From an uncultured Eggerthellaceae bacterium (GTDB lineage: Bacteria; Actinomycetota; Coriobacteriia; Coriobacteriales; Eggerthellaceae): DNA of 18,380 nucleotides. Each line of letters starts with the position of its first letter. The stretch's first letter is position 1. A program made the translations under genes and the position numbers. The notes under the pieces were generated by a model. That model ran no database searches and had not been told where the DNA came from. It saw only the letters and a list, made by a program, of their open reading frames with translations. Positions 7,929-14,203 of the stretch are shown here, in pieces. The stretch spans positions 1 through 18,380 of the forward strand of contig CAKTXN010000033.1 of the NCBI GenBank assembly GCA_934630905.1. Direction: 5' to 3'.

Positions 7929-7979
7929 AAAAAAGCTGGCCCTTTAGCTTGAAACAACGTCCCAAGCTAAAGGGTCAGC
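7929..7979 (-). terminator. Strong intrinsic terminator of the molybdoenzyme operon
   Basis: A 17-pair stem, 7935-7951 with 7963-7979, contains one G-U-type mismatch and an 11-base loop. In minus-strand RNA it is followed by six U (7929-7934). It lies 41 bases past the stop of the last operon gene. The hairpin may also slow plus-strand transcription leaving the FKBP gene, but there is no U-tract in that direction. Confidence 0.88.
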
Positions 7980-8020
7980 GAACTTGGTTCTAGCACCATT
8001 AAAACCAAAAGCGCAGGCAC

Positions 8021-8353
8021 CTACATGCCCCATGGCGCGCCCGCTGGATTTAATTTGCGGCGCTTTGAAAGCTCGTCGCCATACAGGATGCAATAACGCA
8101 ACCCCTTCAAAGTCGCATATAGACAGGCGATTTCATGCTTGGAACCGTGGTTGAACACATCGTATGTAAGATAGTAACGATCAAACATCGGTTGATACAG
8201 AGGACTATCAACCACCTGCTCAAGCAAGATATTCGTAGACTCGCGTCCCAGCTCATCCTGCTTTAAACAAATGTTATAGAGAATGTTCTCCTGTTCCACA
8301 GACAAGCGTCCCAGCTCAAGAACTTCTGAACGAATCTCCTCTTCCGTTGCCAT
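8021..8353 (-). CDS. Unknown 110-aa protein, last gene of the molybdoenzyme operon
   Basis: I do not recognise this protein. The open frame could begin at 8398, but ATG at 8353 has a perfect AGGAGG six bases upstream, so I choose that (110 aa; start MATEEEIRSE). It is predicted soluble and mainly helical. The N-terminus is acidic (about 1-45), the middle aromatic (PMFDRYYLTYDVFNHGSK, about 55-72), and the end is LSKRRKLNPAGAPWGM. It has two cysteines and no motif pair typical of Fe-S or zinc binding. It lies downstream of three minus genes and just before the operon terminator, so it is probably cotranscribed with the molybdopterin subunits. An accessory or maturation role is possible from position only. 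It shows no resemblance to TorD/DmsD chaperones that I can see. Confidence 0.7.
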   Translation of the reverse strand: MATEEEIRSEVLELGRLSVEQENILYNICLKQDELGRESTNILLEQVVDSPLYQPMFDRYYLTYDVFNHGSKHEIACLYATLKGLRYCILYGDELSKRRKLNPAGAPWGM

Positions 8354-8440
8354 ATCTTCCTCCTGGTCCCCAGTCTTTTCCACTTTGTCTCTCCGCACAG
8401 ACTCCTGGCGAGCTTTCTCTTCAGCGCTCTCTTCCCGATA

Positions 8441-8462
8441 AGCCCGCTTCGAAAAGCGGGCT
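8441..8462 (-). other. Intercistronic hairpin
   Basis: AGCCCGCTT-CGAA-AAGCGGGCT is a perfect 9-pair stem with a 4-base loop (8441-8449 / 8454-8462), in the 123-base gap between the 91-aa and 110-aa genes. There is no U-tract on either strand, so it is more likely an RNA-stability or processing element than a terminator. Confidence 0.6.
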
Positions 8463-8476
8463 ATTCCACCAGGTAT

Positions 8477-8752
8477 CTAAATTCCGCCGAATCCTTTAGA
8501 CGGATCGCTGCCGCCAACGCCATGCGCGGAGTCGCCCGCCTCGTTGCCCGTGCGCTTCGTGGAGGTATAGCCACCCCAAGCGCGAGCGATGTATTTGTCC
8601 TTGACGAAGAAAATCTGAGCCTTCATCAAGTCGCCCTTTTCAATACCAACAGCAGCAAGAACCTCTTCCTGAGACTTGCCTTCAGCCAAAAGCTCATTGA
8701 GCTGAGCAGCAGCCGCAGGAGCTTCAAGCTCAAAAAACTCTTCCTTGTTCAT
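8477..8752 (-). CDS. Unknown 91-aa protein in the molybdoenzyme operon
   Basis: Unrecognised small protein. The frame opens at 8782, but ATG at 8752 is preceded by GGAAGGAAAG at good distance and starts MNKEEFFELEAPAAAAQL, so I choose it. Residues about 15-55 (LNELLAEGKSQEEVLAAVGI and on) look like a short three-helix unit reminiscent of helix-turn-helix folds, without enough to claim DNA binding. The last 35 residues are polar and Gly-rich (TSTKRTGNEAGDSAHGVGG), ending SKGFGGI, and are probably disordered. No cysteine. It follows the ferredoxin-like small subunit by 80 bases, separated by a hairpin, so it belongs to the same transcript. A structural or assembly partner of the enzyme is the simplest guess; no activity can be assigned. 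Confidence 0.7.
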   Translation of the reverse strand: MNKEEFFELEAPAAAAQLNELLAEGKSQEEVLAAVGIEKGDLMKAQIFFVKDKYIARAWGGYTSTKRTGNEAGDSAHGVGGSDPSKGFGGI

Positions 8753-8781
8753 AAGCTTTCCTTCCGTGGTTGTAGCGTACA

Positions 8782-8819
8782 CTTGCGGCCACCAATCGGC
8801 AGCCGCAAGCTTTTCACAT
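8782..8819 (-). other. Intercistronic hairpin after the small subunit
   Basis: CTTGCGGC (8782-8789) pairs perfectly with GCCGCAAG (8812-8819) around a 22-base loop. It lies between the small-subunit stop and the next start. No U-tract follows in the minus RNA; it may protect the upstream mRNA or reduce expression of downstream genes. Confidence 0.55.
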
Positions 8820-8832
8820 CATTGCAGCTCAA

Positions 8833-9192
8833 TTACAGCTGGAACAAAACCATCGGACGATCGAACTCGGCCATCTTTGCCTGCATCTCTTCAAGAGTAC
8901 CGTAGTACATGGATGCGGACTCTTCCACCTGAACAGCCAGGGGGCGCTGACCAGCCTTATCGCCGTTCGTTCCCCAATGGTCGGAGAAGATAGACGTGGG
9001 ACACGGAATATAGAACCACTCCCACGCGTCGCCATCGTTGCCCTCGCCCTTCTTGAAAGGACCAACCTGAACTTCTTTGATGCCGAACTGATCGAGAGGA
9101 AGACCGAGCTCTTCTTTGCAAGCAATCTCGGCAGCATGGTTGCCAGAGAAGTAGGTGTAATCAACGAGCAATGCGTACTTCTGATCTGCCAT
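8833..9192 (-). CDS. Ferredoxin-like small subunit that has lost its Fe-S ligands
   Basis: Probable small subunit of the adjacent molybdenum enzyme. The 119 aa follow the DmsB/NrfC-type electron-transfer subunit pattern. Residues 11-28, DYTYFSGNHAAEIACKEE, align position by position with a typical cluster motif DLDRCIGCHACEVACKEE, but Cys1-3 became Phe15, Asn18 and Ala21; only Cys25 remains. Residues 81-100 (GQRPLAVQVEESASMYYGTL) match the usual GRPPACVEACPTGA-like end, with the two cysteines now Ala86 and Glu90. The middle cluster region is missing, so the protein is about half the usual length. The only other cysteine is Cys64. The protein therefore cannot bind canonical 4Fe-4S clusters. 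ATG at 9192, RBS AGGAAG. It begins 19 bases after the catalytic gene. Family assignment is by eye. Confidence 0.82.
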   Translation of the reverse strand: MADQKYALLVDYTYFSGNHAAEIACKEELGLPLDQFGIKEVQVGPFKKGEGNDGDAWEWFYIPCPTSIFSDHWGTNGDKAGQRPLAVQVEESASMYYGTLEEMQAKMAEFDRPMVLFQL

Positions 9193-9211
9193 AGTCTCTA
9201 CTTCCTTTCAA

Positions 9212-11524
9212 TTAATCCTGATCAAGGCTGCGAACGCGCTTGATATTGCACATAACACCCTTGTAAGGAGCACCGAAGCCCAACTTACCCACATTAAAGT
9301 GCGGAACCAAGCTGTTGAAGTTAGACTTCCAAACGCCAAAGAGGTTGGGCTCTTCGCCGTCTTGCTCAGGGAACCACCAGCCGTGAGCACAGTTCAGAAT
9401 GCCAGGCTTGATGACCGGAGTGATTTCGGCCTTGAAGCGAGCCTCGCCGAACATGTTGTAAACTTCGCACCAGTCACCATCGGTAATGCCGTACTCTTCT
9501 GCGGTCTGGGGGTTAATCTGAACCCAAGGCCACGGATCAATCTGACGCAAAGACGGAACGTGGCGATGCTCGGAATGGAACGAGCTGTAGCGACGCGAAC
9601 CGGAAGTGGTGATCAGCGGATACTGCTCGGCCAGGTCGGGCTTGCTAATCTGGCTGTAATTGGGCTCCTCATAGTAAGGCAGCGGATCCTCGCCCCAAGA
9701 TTCGTACAGAATCGAGTACGCTTCGATCTGGCCGGTAATGGTATTGAAGCCAGGCTGACCATCGAAACGCAGCAAGCCCTTTTCGTACTTCTCGTACTCG
9801 AAACCGTGAGCACCGGGCTGATAAAGACCGAGTTCCTGGAATGTCTTCCAGTCAAAGCCCAGCTCCTTGAGCTGATCGCTGAAGAAGTCTTCCACGGCAA
9901 CCTGCAACGCGTCCAGATCCAACGACTTACCATCGGCAGGCTTGTACCACGGCCACCACTCAGGATTGAGACGCTGGCCGAACATAAGGCAAATCTCCAG
10001 GTCAGACTTGCATTCACCCACCTGCAGCGCCTTATTCATGGGGCCCATGAACACGGTGTTGCGGCCATAGTGGGTCAAAACAATGCCATCGTGCTCCGCC
10101 CAAGTAGCCATGGGCAGGAAGTAGTCGCCAACGGCCATTGCAGTAGGCGTGAGCGTCAAATCCTGAACAACAACGAATTCGAGCTTCTGCAAAGCCTTGT
10201 GCCAACGCTTCGGCTGGGCAGAGCACGTAGGAGCCAAGAAGTTAGAGCTGTTGAACCAGCCCATCTTCAGAGCGTACGGCTGATCCGTCTCCATAGTGTT
10301 CAGCGTTTCGTCGGGCTGCGTGGTTGCCATACCCGTGGACAGACCCGGCCAGGCAGCGGCGCCAATACGCTTGGACCAAACCTCGTCGCTCATTGCACCG
10401 CGCTGCTCCATGCGCCATTTGCCCAAAAGTGCAGAAGGGGGACCCAAGGTCAAGCCACCCGGGCGATCGATAGAACCCGCCAGAGCAGCCAAAATAATGA
10501 AGGCCTGGGACAACTGAACGCCGTTTTTGTTCTGATCGAAGGCAAGACCCCATGCCCAGCCAATAGGACGCTCGGTGCCAATGATGTGCGCCACGCGCTT
10601 GATATCTTCAACAGGAACCGTGGTGATTTCGGAAACCTTTTCCACGGGATATTCAGCCGCGCGAGCCTTGATGTCGTCAAGACCGAAAATCCACTTCTCG
10701 GCGAACTCGTGATCGTACTCGTCGTTTTCAAACAGAAGGTTCATGATGCCCAGAGCCAAGCACGTGTCGGTCTGAGGACGAACCTGCAGGTTGATGTTGC
10801 CGTTGTGGGCACCCACCCACGTAACGCGAGGATCGATAGAAATAATCTTCGTGCCAAGCTTCATCATGTCAACCAAGCAGTGGCCAAAGAAACCGTCGCC
10901 GTTGGAAGGCAGCGGCTCTTTGCCCCAAACAACAACCCACTTGGGAAGAGTGTAACGAGGATCATTGTAGCTGCCGGGCAAGTGTCCCGCGTAGTCAAGC
11001 TCGGGATAGCCTGCGCCCAAAACGTAGTCGGAAATAGAGCAACGGGGACCGTAGCACGACCAGCCAGACTGGGTGTAGCAGCAGTTAGGAGACTGCAAAA
11101 CCGAGAACGTCAAGGCGTAATAGAAGATGCAAGCCTCGCGGCCGGTACCGCCAAAGCAAACAATGGACTCAGGGCCGTAATTCTCCTGGAAATAGCGAAC
11201 CTTTTCGCAGATGGTGTCAATTGCTTCATCCCACGTGGTGCGCTCCCACTTCATTTTGCCGCGGTCTTTGGGATCGCGCTTCATGGGATAGATGATGCGC
11301 GACGGCGCATATGTATACTCGCGAAGTGCCAGGTTCATAGCGTTAACGCGGCCCGTGGTAATGGGGTTATCATCGTCGCCCTCCACACGAATCAGTTCCC
11401 CATCTTTCGTGATAACCTTCACGCCGTATCCGACGGGATGGCTTCCCGGAGGTGACCAAGTGTTGGAGCGGGTTACAACAGTACCGTCGTCCATGACGGT
11501 CTGCCACTGCTTTCCGTATGCCAT
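9212..11524 (-). CDS. Molybdopterin oxidoreductase catalytic subunit (transhydroxylase/dehydroxylase-like)
   Basis: A DMSO-reductase-superfamily protein binding a bis-molybdopterin guanine dinucleotide cofactor. The frame opens at 11563, but ATG at 11524 (MAYGKQWQTV) has AAGGAG directly upstream, giving 770 aa. Domain order fits: N-terminal domain (VKVITKDGELIRVEGDDDNP, 36-54; IIYPMKRDP; WERTTWDEAID), cofactor domains (WVVVWGKEPLPS, 196-207; IISIDPRVT), and C-terminal MGD-binding domain (WVQINPQTAEEYGITDGDWC). No cysteine occurs before Cys106, and the usual RLCPKG motif reads RVNAMN (59-64), so the N-terminal 4Fe-4S cluster is absent. The Mo ligand probably lies in the Cys/Ser-rich 148-165 segment. 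No Tat signal, so cytoplasmic. Nearest known relatives by architecture: pyrogallol-phloroglucinol transhydroxylase, acetylene hydratase, gut catechol dehydroxylases. Substrate unknown. Confidence 0.9.
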   Translation of the reverse strand: MAYGKQWQTVMDDGTVVTRSNTWSPPGSHPVGYGVKVITKDGELIRVEGDDDNPITTGRVNAMNLALREYTYAPSRIIYPMKRDPKDRGKMKWERTTWDEAIDTICEKVRYFQENYGPESIVCFGGTGREACIFYYALTFSVLQSPNCCYTQSGWSCYGPRCSISDYVLGAGYPELDYAGHLPGSYNDPRYTLPKWVVVWGKEPLPSNGDGFFGHCLVDMMKLGTKIISIDPRVTWVGAHNGNINLQVRPQTDTCLALGIMNLLFENDEYDHEFAEKWIFGLDDIKARAAEYPVEKVSEITTVPVEDIKRVAHIIGTERPIGWAWGLAFDQNKNGVQLSQAFIILAALAGSIDRPGGLTLGPPSALLGKWRMEQRGAMSDEVWSKRIGAAAWPGLSTGMATTQPDETLNTMETDQPYALKMGWFNSSNFLAPTCSAQPKRWHKALQKLEFVVVQDLTLTPTAMAVGDYFLPMATWAEHDGIVLTHYGRNTVFMGPMNKALQVGECKSDLEICLMFGQRLNPEWWPWYKPADGKSLDLDALQVAVEDFFSDQLKELGFDWKTFQELGLYQPGAHGFEYEKYEKGLLRFDGQPGFNTITGQIEAYSILYESWGEDPLPYYEEPNYSQISKPDLAEQYPLITTSGSRRYSSFHSEHRHVPSLRQIDPWPWVQINPQTAEEYGITDGDWCEVYNMFGEARFKAEITPVIKPGILNCAHGWWFPEQDGEEPNLFGVWKSNFNSLVPHFNVGKLGFGAPYKGVMCNIKRVRSLDQD

Positions 11525-11556
11525 GTTCTCCTTCTTTCTTCCTTGTTTACCTTTGC

Positions 11557-11577
11557 AAAACATCGCTTAACGCGATG
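11557..11577 (-). promoter_or_regulatory. Hairpin in the leader of the catalytic-subunit gene
   Basis: CATCGC (11561-11566) pairs with GCGATG (11572-11577), loop TTAAC. In minus RNA four U follow (11557-11560), then GC. It lies about 33 bases upstream of the catalytic ATG, between the zinc-ribbon gene and the enzyme gene. It could be a weak attenuator or 5' stabiliser. Confidence 0.4.
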
Positions 11578-11639
11578 AAAAGCACTATCTATCAGGAGGA
11601 ACAACGTCTCCCTGAAAATCCGCGTTACTCGGAGGAACC

Positions 11640-11891
11640 CTAAGCTGTGGGAGGCTTCGGCGCGGCAGGTGCCGCAGGCGCTGCGGGTGCAGCGGGGGCA
11701 GGTGCGCTGGGTGCAGCGGGAGCCGGAGCATCGGGCAACGGCTTCGTGCCATCTAAGTACGGAGTGAAATCACATTTGCAAAACGGGCATGACTTCAGTT
11801 GAATACCGCCAATGGCCTGAAGAGTCCTACCGCATTCTGGGCACTGATTAACGCCGGAACCGGCGCCTGCTTCTGCTGGTCTAAAGCACAT
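11640..11891 (-). CDS. Small zinc-ribbon protein with Ala/Pro tail, first gene of the operon
   Basis: An 83-aa protein with two CxxC knuckles, CPEC (17-20) and CPFC (35-38), plus Cys2 and Cys40: a C-x2-C-x14-C-x2-C zinc ribbon. Residues 50-83 are almost only Ala, Pro and Ser (APAPAAPSAPAPAAPAAPAA), probably a flexible tail. At the DNA level GGGTGCAGCGGG recurs at 11685-11696 and 11709-11720, so the tail length may vary by slippage. Start ATG 11891 with GAGGAAAC at suitable distance. It is the promoter-proximal gene of the molybdoenzyme operon, 115 bases before the catalytic start. It may assist cofactor or metal handling, or bind nucleic acid. I cannot assign a role. Reality is supported by RBS, motif and strand agreement. 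Confidence 0.78.
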   Translation of the reverse strand: MCFRPAEAGAGSGVNQCPECGRTLQAIGGIQLKSCPFCKCDFTPYLDGTKPLPDAPAPAAPSAPAPAAPAAPAAPAAPKPPTA

Positions 11892-12031
11892 GATGTTTCC
11901 TCTCGATCAATACCTTCCTCTTTTGCAATGCACGCTCCCCACAAAGGACGCCATCGCACTATTGCGCAGTGGAAGTTCCTTGCATCGTGCCGCAAAAGCG
12001 ACCGTTAACATGGCCGCAAAAACACCTTATT

Positions 12032-12063
12032 CCCTTTCCGAAAAAGACCCTCGGATAAAAGGG
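12032..12063. promoter_or_regulatory. Imperfect inverted repeat, possible operator
   Basis: CCCTTTCCGA (12032-12041) mirrors TCGG...AAAGGG (12051-12054 and 12058-12063) with a three-base bulge. It lies upstream of the molybdoenzyme operon, about 140-170 bases from the zinc-ribbon ATG, and could be an activator site. Confidence 0.35.
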
Positions 12064-12159
12064 ACAATTTTCGCGAAACCCTTATCGTCCTATCGGTATG
12101 ATTTTTATATTTCCGCAGCTCAGAGACATCATTCTGCACTTCAGAAAAGCTTTTTCAGC

Positions 12160-12165
12160 TATAAT
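12160..12165 (+). promoter_or_regulatory. -10 element TATAAT for the LuxR-type regulator
   Basis: A consensus TATAAT with a poor -35 (ACTTCA/CACTTC at 16-17 base spacing). The spacer contains the palindrome AAAAGCTTTT (12145-12154). Predicted transcript start is near 12172, so the inverted repeat 12176-12215 would be at the very 5' end of the mRNA. Confidence 0.5.
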
Positions 12166-12175
12166 GAACAGTACA

Positions 12176-12215
12176 ATTCAAGCTGCTAAATCGCACCATT
12201 GCGAACAGCTTGAAT
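12176..12215. repeat. Perfect 10-base inverted repeat just after the LuxR promoter
   Basis: ATTCAAGCTG (12176-12185) and CAGCTTGAAT (12206-12215) are perfect inverse copies, 20 bases apart; an inner CGC/GCG adds symmetry. It could be an operator for autoregulation or a leader hairpin, sitting 62-102 bases before the ATG. Confidence 0.65.
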
Positions 12216-12277
12216 CCGACTTTCGAGGGCGGTACACTAGCCTTAGAAGGATTGGCTATTTCGCCGAAGGGGATCGC

Positions 12278-13990
12278 ATGGGGTTGCTGTCAAAACGCAT
12301 AACAATTACCGTTGAAGACAAGATAAATAAAGGAATTCAAGGCGACTTGAGCGCTCATTGCATTGCATTAGGGCTAAATGTGGCATGGGTTTTCTGCATC
12401 CTTTACGGTTTTGACAGCCCCGAGCAAGGCTCCGCCACATCCGATTTCACCTTTAGAGTAGCATTTCTTGTCTGCTTTGCGACGGCAATGATTTGCGCCG
12501 CCATTACCGATCAGCGCTTCCTGCCTATATATACTGCCAAGCGCTTTGCCGTAGTTGCCACCGTCTTAGCAAGCTGCGGAACAATCCTGCTAAATGTATC
12601 GAGCACTCTTGGAAATCCGCTGATCATTTACCCGGCAGCACTTTTATCTGCATTAGGTTCAGCCGTTCTTGTGCTCTTTATCGGCATTGCCTTTAGTCGC
12701 GAAAACACCGCGACCATCTTCTTCAACTCGATGATTGCCATAGTTATTTCGATTACCGTTTATGTCCTTATCGGACGATTCGTTTCAGCCGATTTACGGC
12801 TTGCTGCTGCTGCGCTCTTACCCGTTATCGAACTGCCCTTGCTGTGGCTTTTAACCCCGGAATCCTATGTGGTGCGGCATGCGGTGCCTATCTTCAACCC
12901 GCTTCCCGTGAAAAAACCTGGATTCATGCTGCATCTGGCACCGCCCGCCCTGCTTTTCGGGGCGGTGCTTGGCGCTCTTCGCACCGCAAGCCTTAACACC
13001 GCTTTGGGACAATCACCTCTTACCCTGCTCCCTTTTGTGCTTACGGTTGGGACTGTTATATCCCTTGCCTTCATGATGGTCTCTTTCTCCGTTGGCGTAA
13101 GTAGCAGCTGGAATGATCTGCTGCGCCCGATTGTTCCCTTTGTTGCTTTCGCCGTGCTGTTCATCCCCAGCATTGACCCCAACGGATCCATTATCCCGTC
13201 TTCTATCGTCATTGCCGGCATGCTCGCTCTTGCTTCGATTCTTTGGGCTTACTTTGGCCAGCTCTCTCAGGAATTCCGGCTCTCTCCTGTCTTTGTCTTT
13301 GCGGTTGCCGAAGCATTTATGAGCATCGGACTTTTAGCGGAATCTCTTTTCGCCCATCTCGAATTCGCATCTCCACTGCTTTTAGACGAGAACATTTCCT
13401 ATCCTGCCATCTTGATATTTATGCTGCTTTTGGGGTACAGCTTGATGCCCAGCATCCAGGACATCAAGCGCATGTTCCTTCCCACCAAACGAACGAACAA
13501 CAGCTTAATTGCCCAAATCAACGATAGAAACGAGCAGCATATTGCACCCGGCAACCCCGCCAAGGATGATTGCGCGATAGATTTGTCCCAGCCCGCCTTG
13601 CTTGATTCTGCGCAAATGCAAGCGCCGCAGGAAACGAGCAAAGAGTCGGAGCAAACAAACAGCACTGCGGAAAAACCACCCGTATCGAATAATTTGGACG
13701 GGCTTTTTGTCGAATCCAAAAACGAAAACCACAGCGAAGAGCGAAAAACAGGCTGGTTCACGAATCGTTGCGAAGAAATAGCCAACTGCTATCTGCTCTC
13801 GCGCCGAGAAACTGAAGTCCTGTTTTTCCTTGCCAAGAATTACAACGCAAGCTATATTCAAGAAAAACTCTGTGTCTCGCGCAGCACCGCCAAGACTCAC
13901 ATAGCTCACATCTATCGCAAGCTTGATATCCACACGCAAAATGATCTTATCAAAATGGTGGAAGAAGGTCGAGAAAAGCACGACGAATAG
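12278..13990 (+). CDS. Membrane-spanning LuxR-family transcriptional regulator
   Basis: A 570-aa regulator with a polytopic N-terminal membrane domain (about 25-410, roughly 12 hydrophobic helices such as AFLVCFATAMICAAI and LLPFVLTVGTVISLAFMM). A polar, probably disordered linker follows (about 412-500, Gln/Asn/Ser/Glu-rich), then a LuxR HTH (about 507-565: LSRRETEVLFFLAKNYNAS, VSRSTAKTHIAHIYRKL). The frame opens at 12098, but ATG at 12278 has AAGGGG before it and lies downstream of the -10 and leader repeat, so I choose it. This architecture is characteristic of Eggerthellaceae, where such genes sit next to catabolic genes and in Eggerthella lenta control neighbouring metabolic enzymes. It is divergent from the molybdoenzyme operon, the likely target. 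It probably senses its ligand at the membrane while tethered. Confidence 0.92.
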   Translation: MGLLSKRITITVEDKINKGIQGDLSAHCIALGLNVAWVFCILYGFDSPEQGSATSDFTFRVAFLVCFATAMICAAITDQRFLPIYTAKRFAVVATVLASCGTILLNVSSTLGNPLIIYPAALLSALGSAVLVLFIGIAFSRENTATIFFNSMIAIVISITVYVLIGRFVSADLRLAAAALLPVIELPLLWLLTPESYVVRHAVPIFNPLPVKKPGFMLHLAPPALLFGAVLGALRTASLNTALGQSPLTLLPFVLTVGTVISLAFMMVSFSVGVSSSWNDLLRPIVPFVAFAVLFIPSIDPNGSIIPSSIVIAGMLALASILWAYFGQLSQEFRLSPVFVFAVAEAFMSIGLLAESLFAHLEFASPLLLDENISYPAILIFMLLLGYSLMPSIQDIKRMFLPTKRTNNSLIAQINDRNEQHIAPGNPAKDDCAIDLSQPALLDSAQMQAPQETSKESEQTNSTAEKPPVSNNLDGLFVESKNENHSEERKTGWFTNRCEEIANCYLLSRRETEVLFFLAKNYNASYIQEKLCVSRSTAKTHIAHIYRKLDIHTQNDLIKMVEEGREKHDE

Positions 13991-14136
13991 AAAGCAGAGC
14001 TGGCTCCCCCGCATCTGAGAAAAGATTTCTCGCAGTTCATCTGCGGTAAACAGAGGGTCGCTATGGCCAACAACAACTCCGCCGCGCGAGATCTCATCGG
14101 CTCAGATAAAAGGAGCAGCTTCACACCAAGCACACA

Positions 14137-14174
14137 AGCAGGGGAGCAGCCCCTATTCGGACTGCTCCCCTGCT
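14137..14174. terminator. Convergent hairpin between LuxR gene and URO-D gene
   Basis: A perfect 13-pair stem, AGCAGGGGAGCAG (14137-14149) with CTGCTCCCCTGCT (14162-14174), loop of 12. It lies between two converging genes, so it probably ends transcription from both sides. Neither side has a proper U-tract, so efficiency is uncertain. Confidence 0.6.
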
Positions 14175-14203
14175 CGAATGATGTTCTTTGACGGAACCCG
14201 CGT

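Larger units (their letters stand above)
11892..12277. promoter_or_regulatory. Divergent control region, molybdoenzyme operon / membrane LuxR gene
   Basis: A 386-base region between the outward-pointing zinc-ribbon gene and luxR-type gene. It contains at least three symmetric elements: CCCTTT-CCGA/TCGG-AAAGGG (12032-12063), AAAAGCTTTT (12145-12154) and the 10-base inverted repeat at 12176-12215. There is a good plus -10 (12160-12165). No clear minus promoter was found for the enzyme operon, which fits activator-dependent transcription. Confidence 0.6.

Noticed and set aside
9299..11455. 718-aa plus-strand open frame
   Set aside because: Antisense to the molybdopterin catalytic gene; no RBS or family motif, composition follows the complementary codons.
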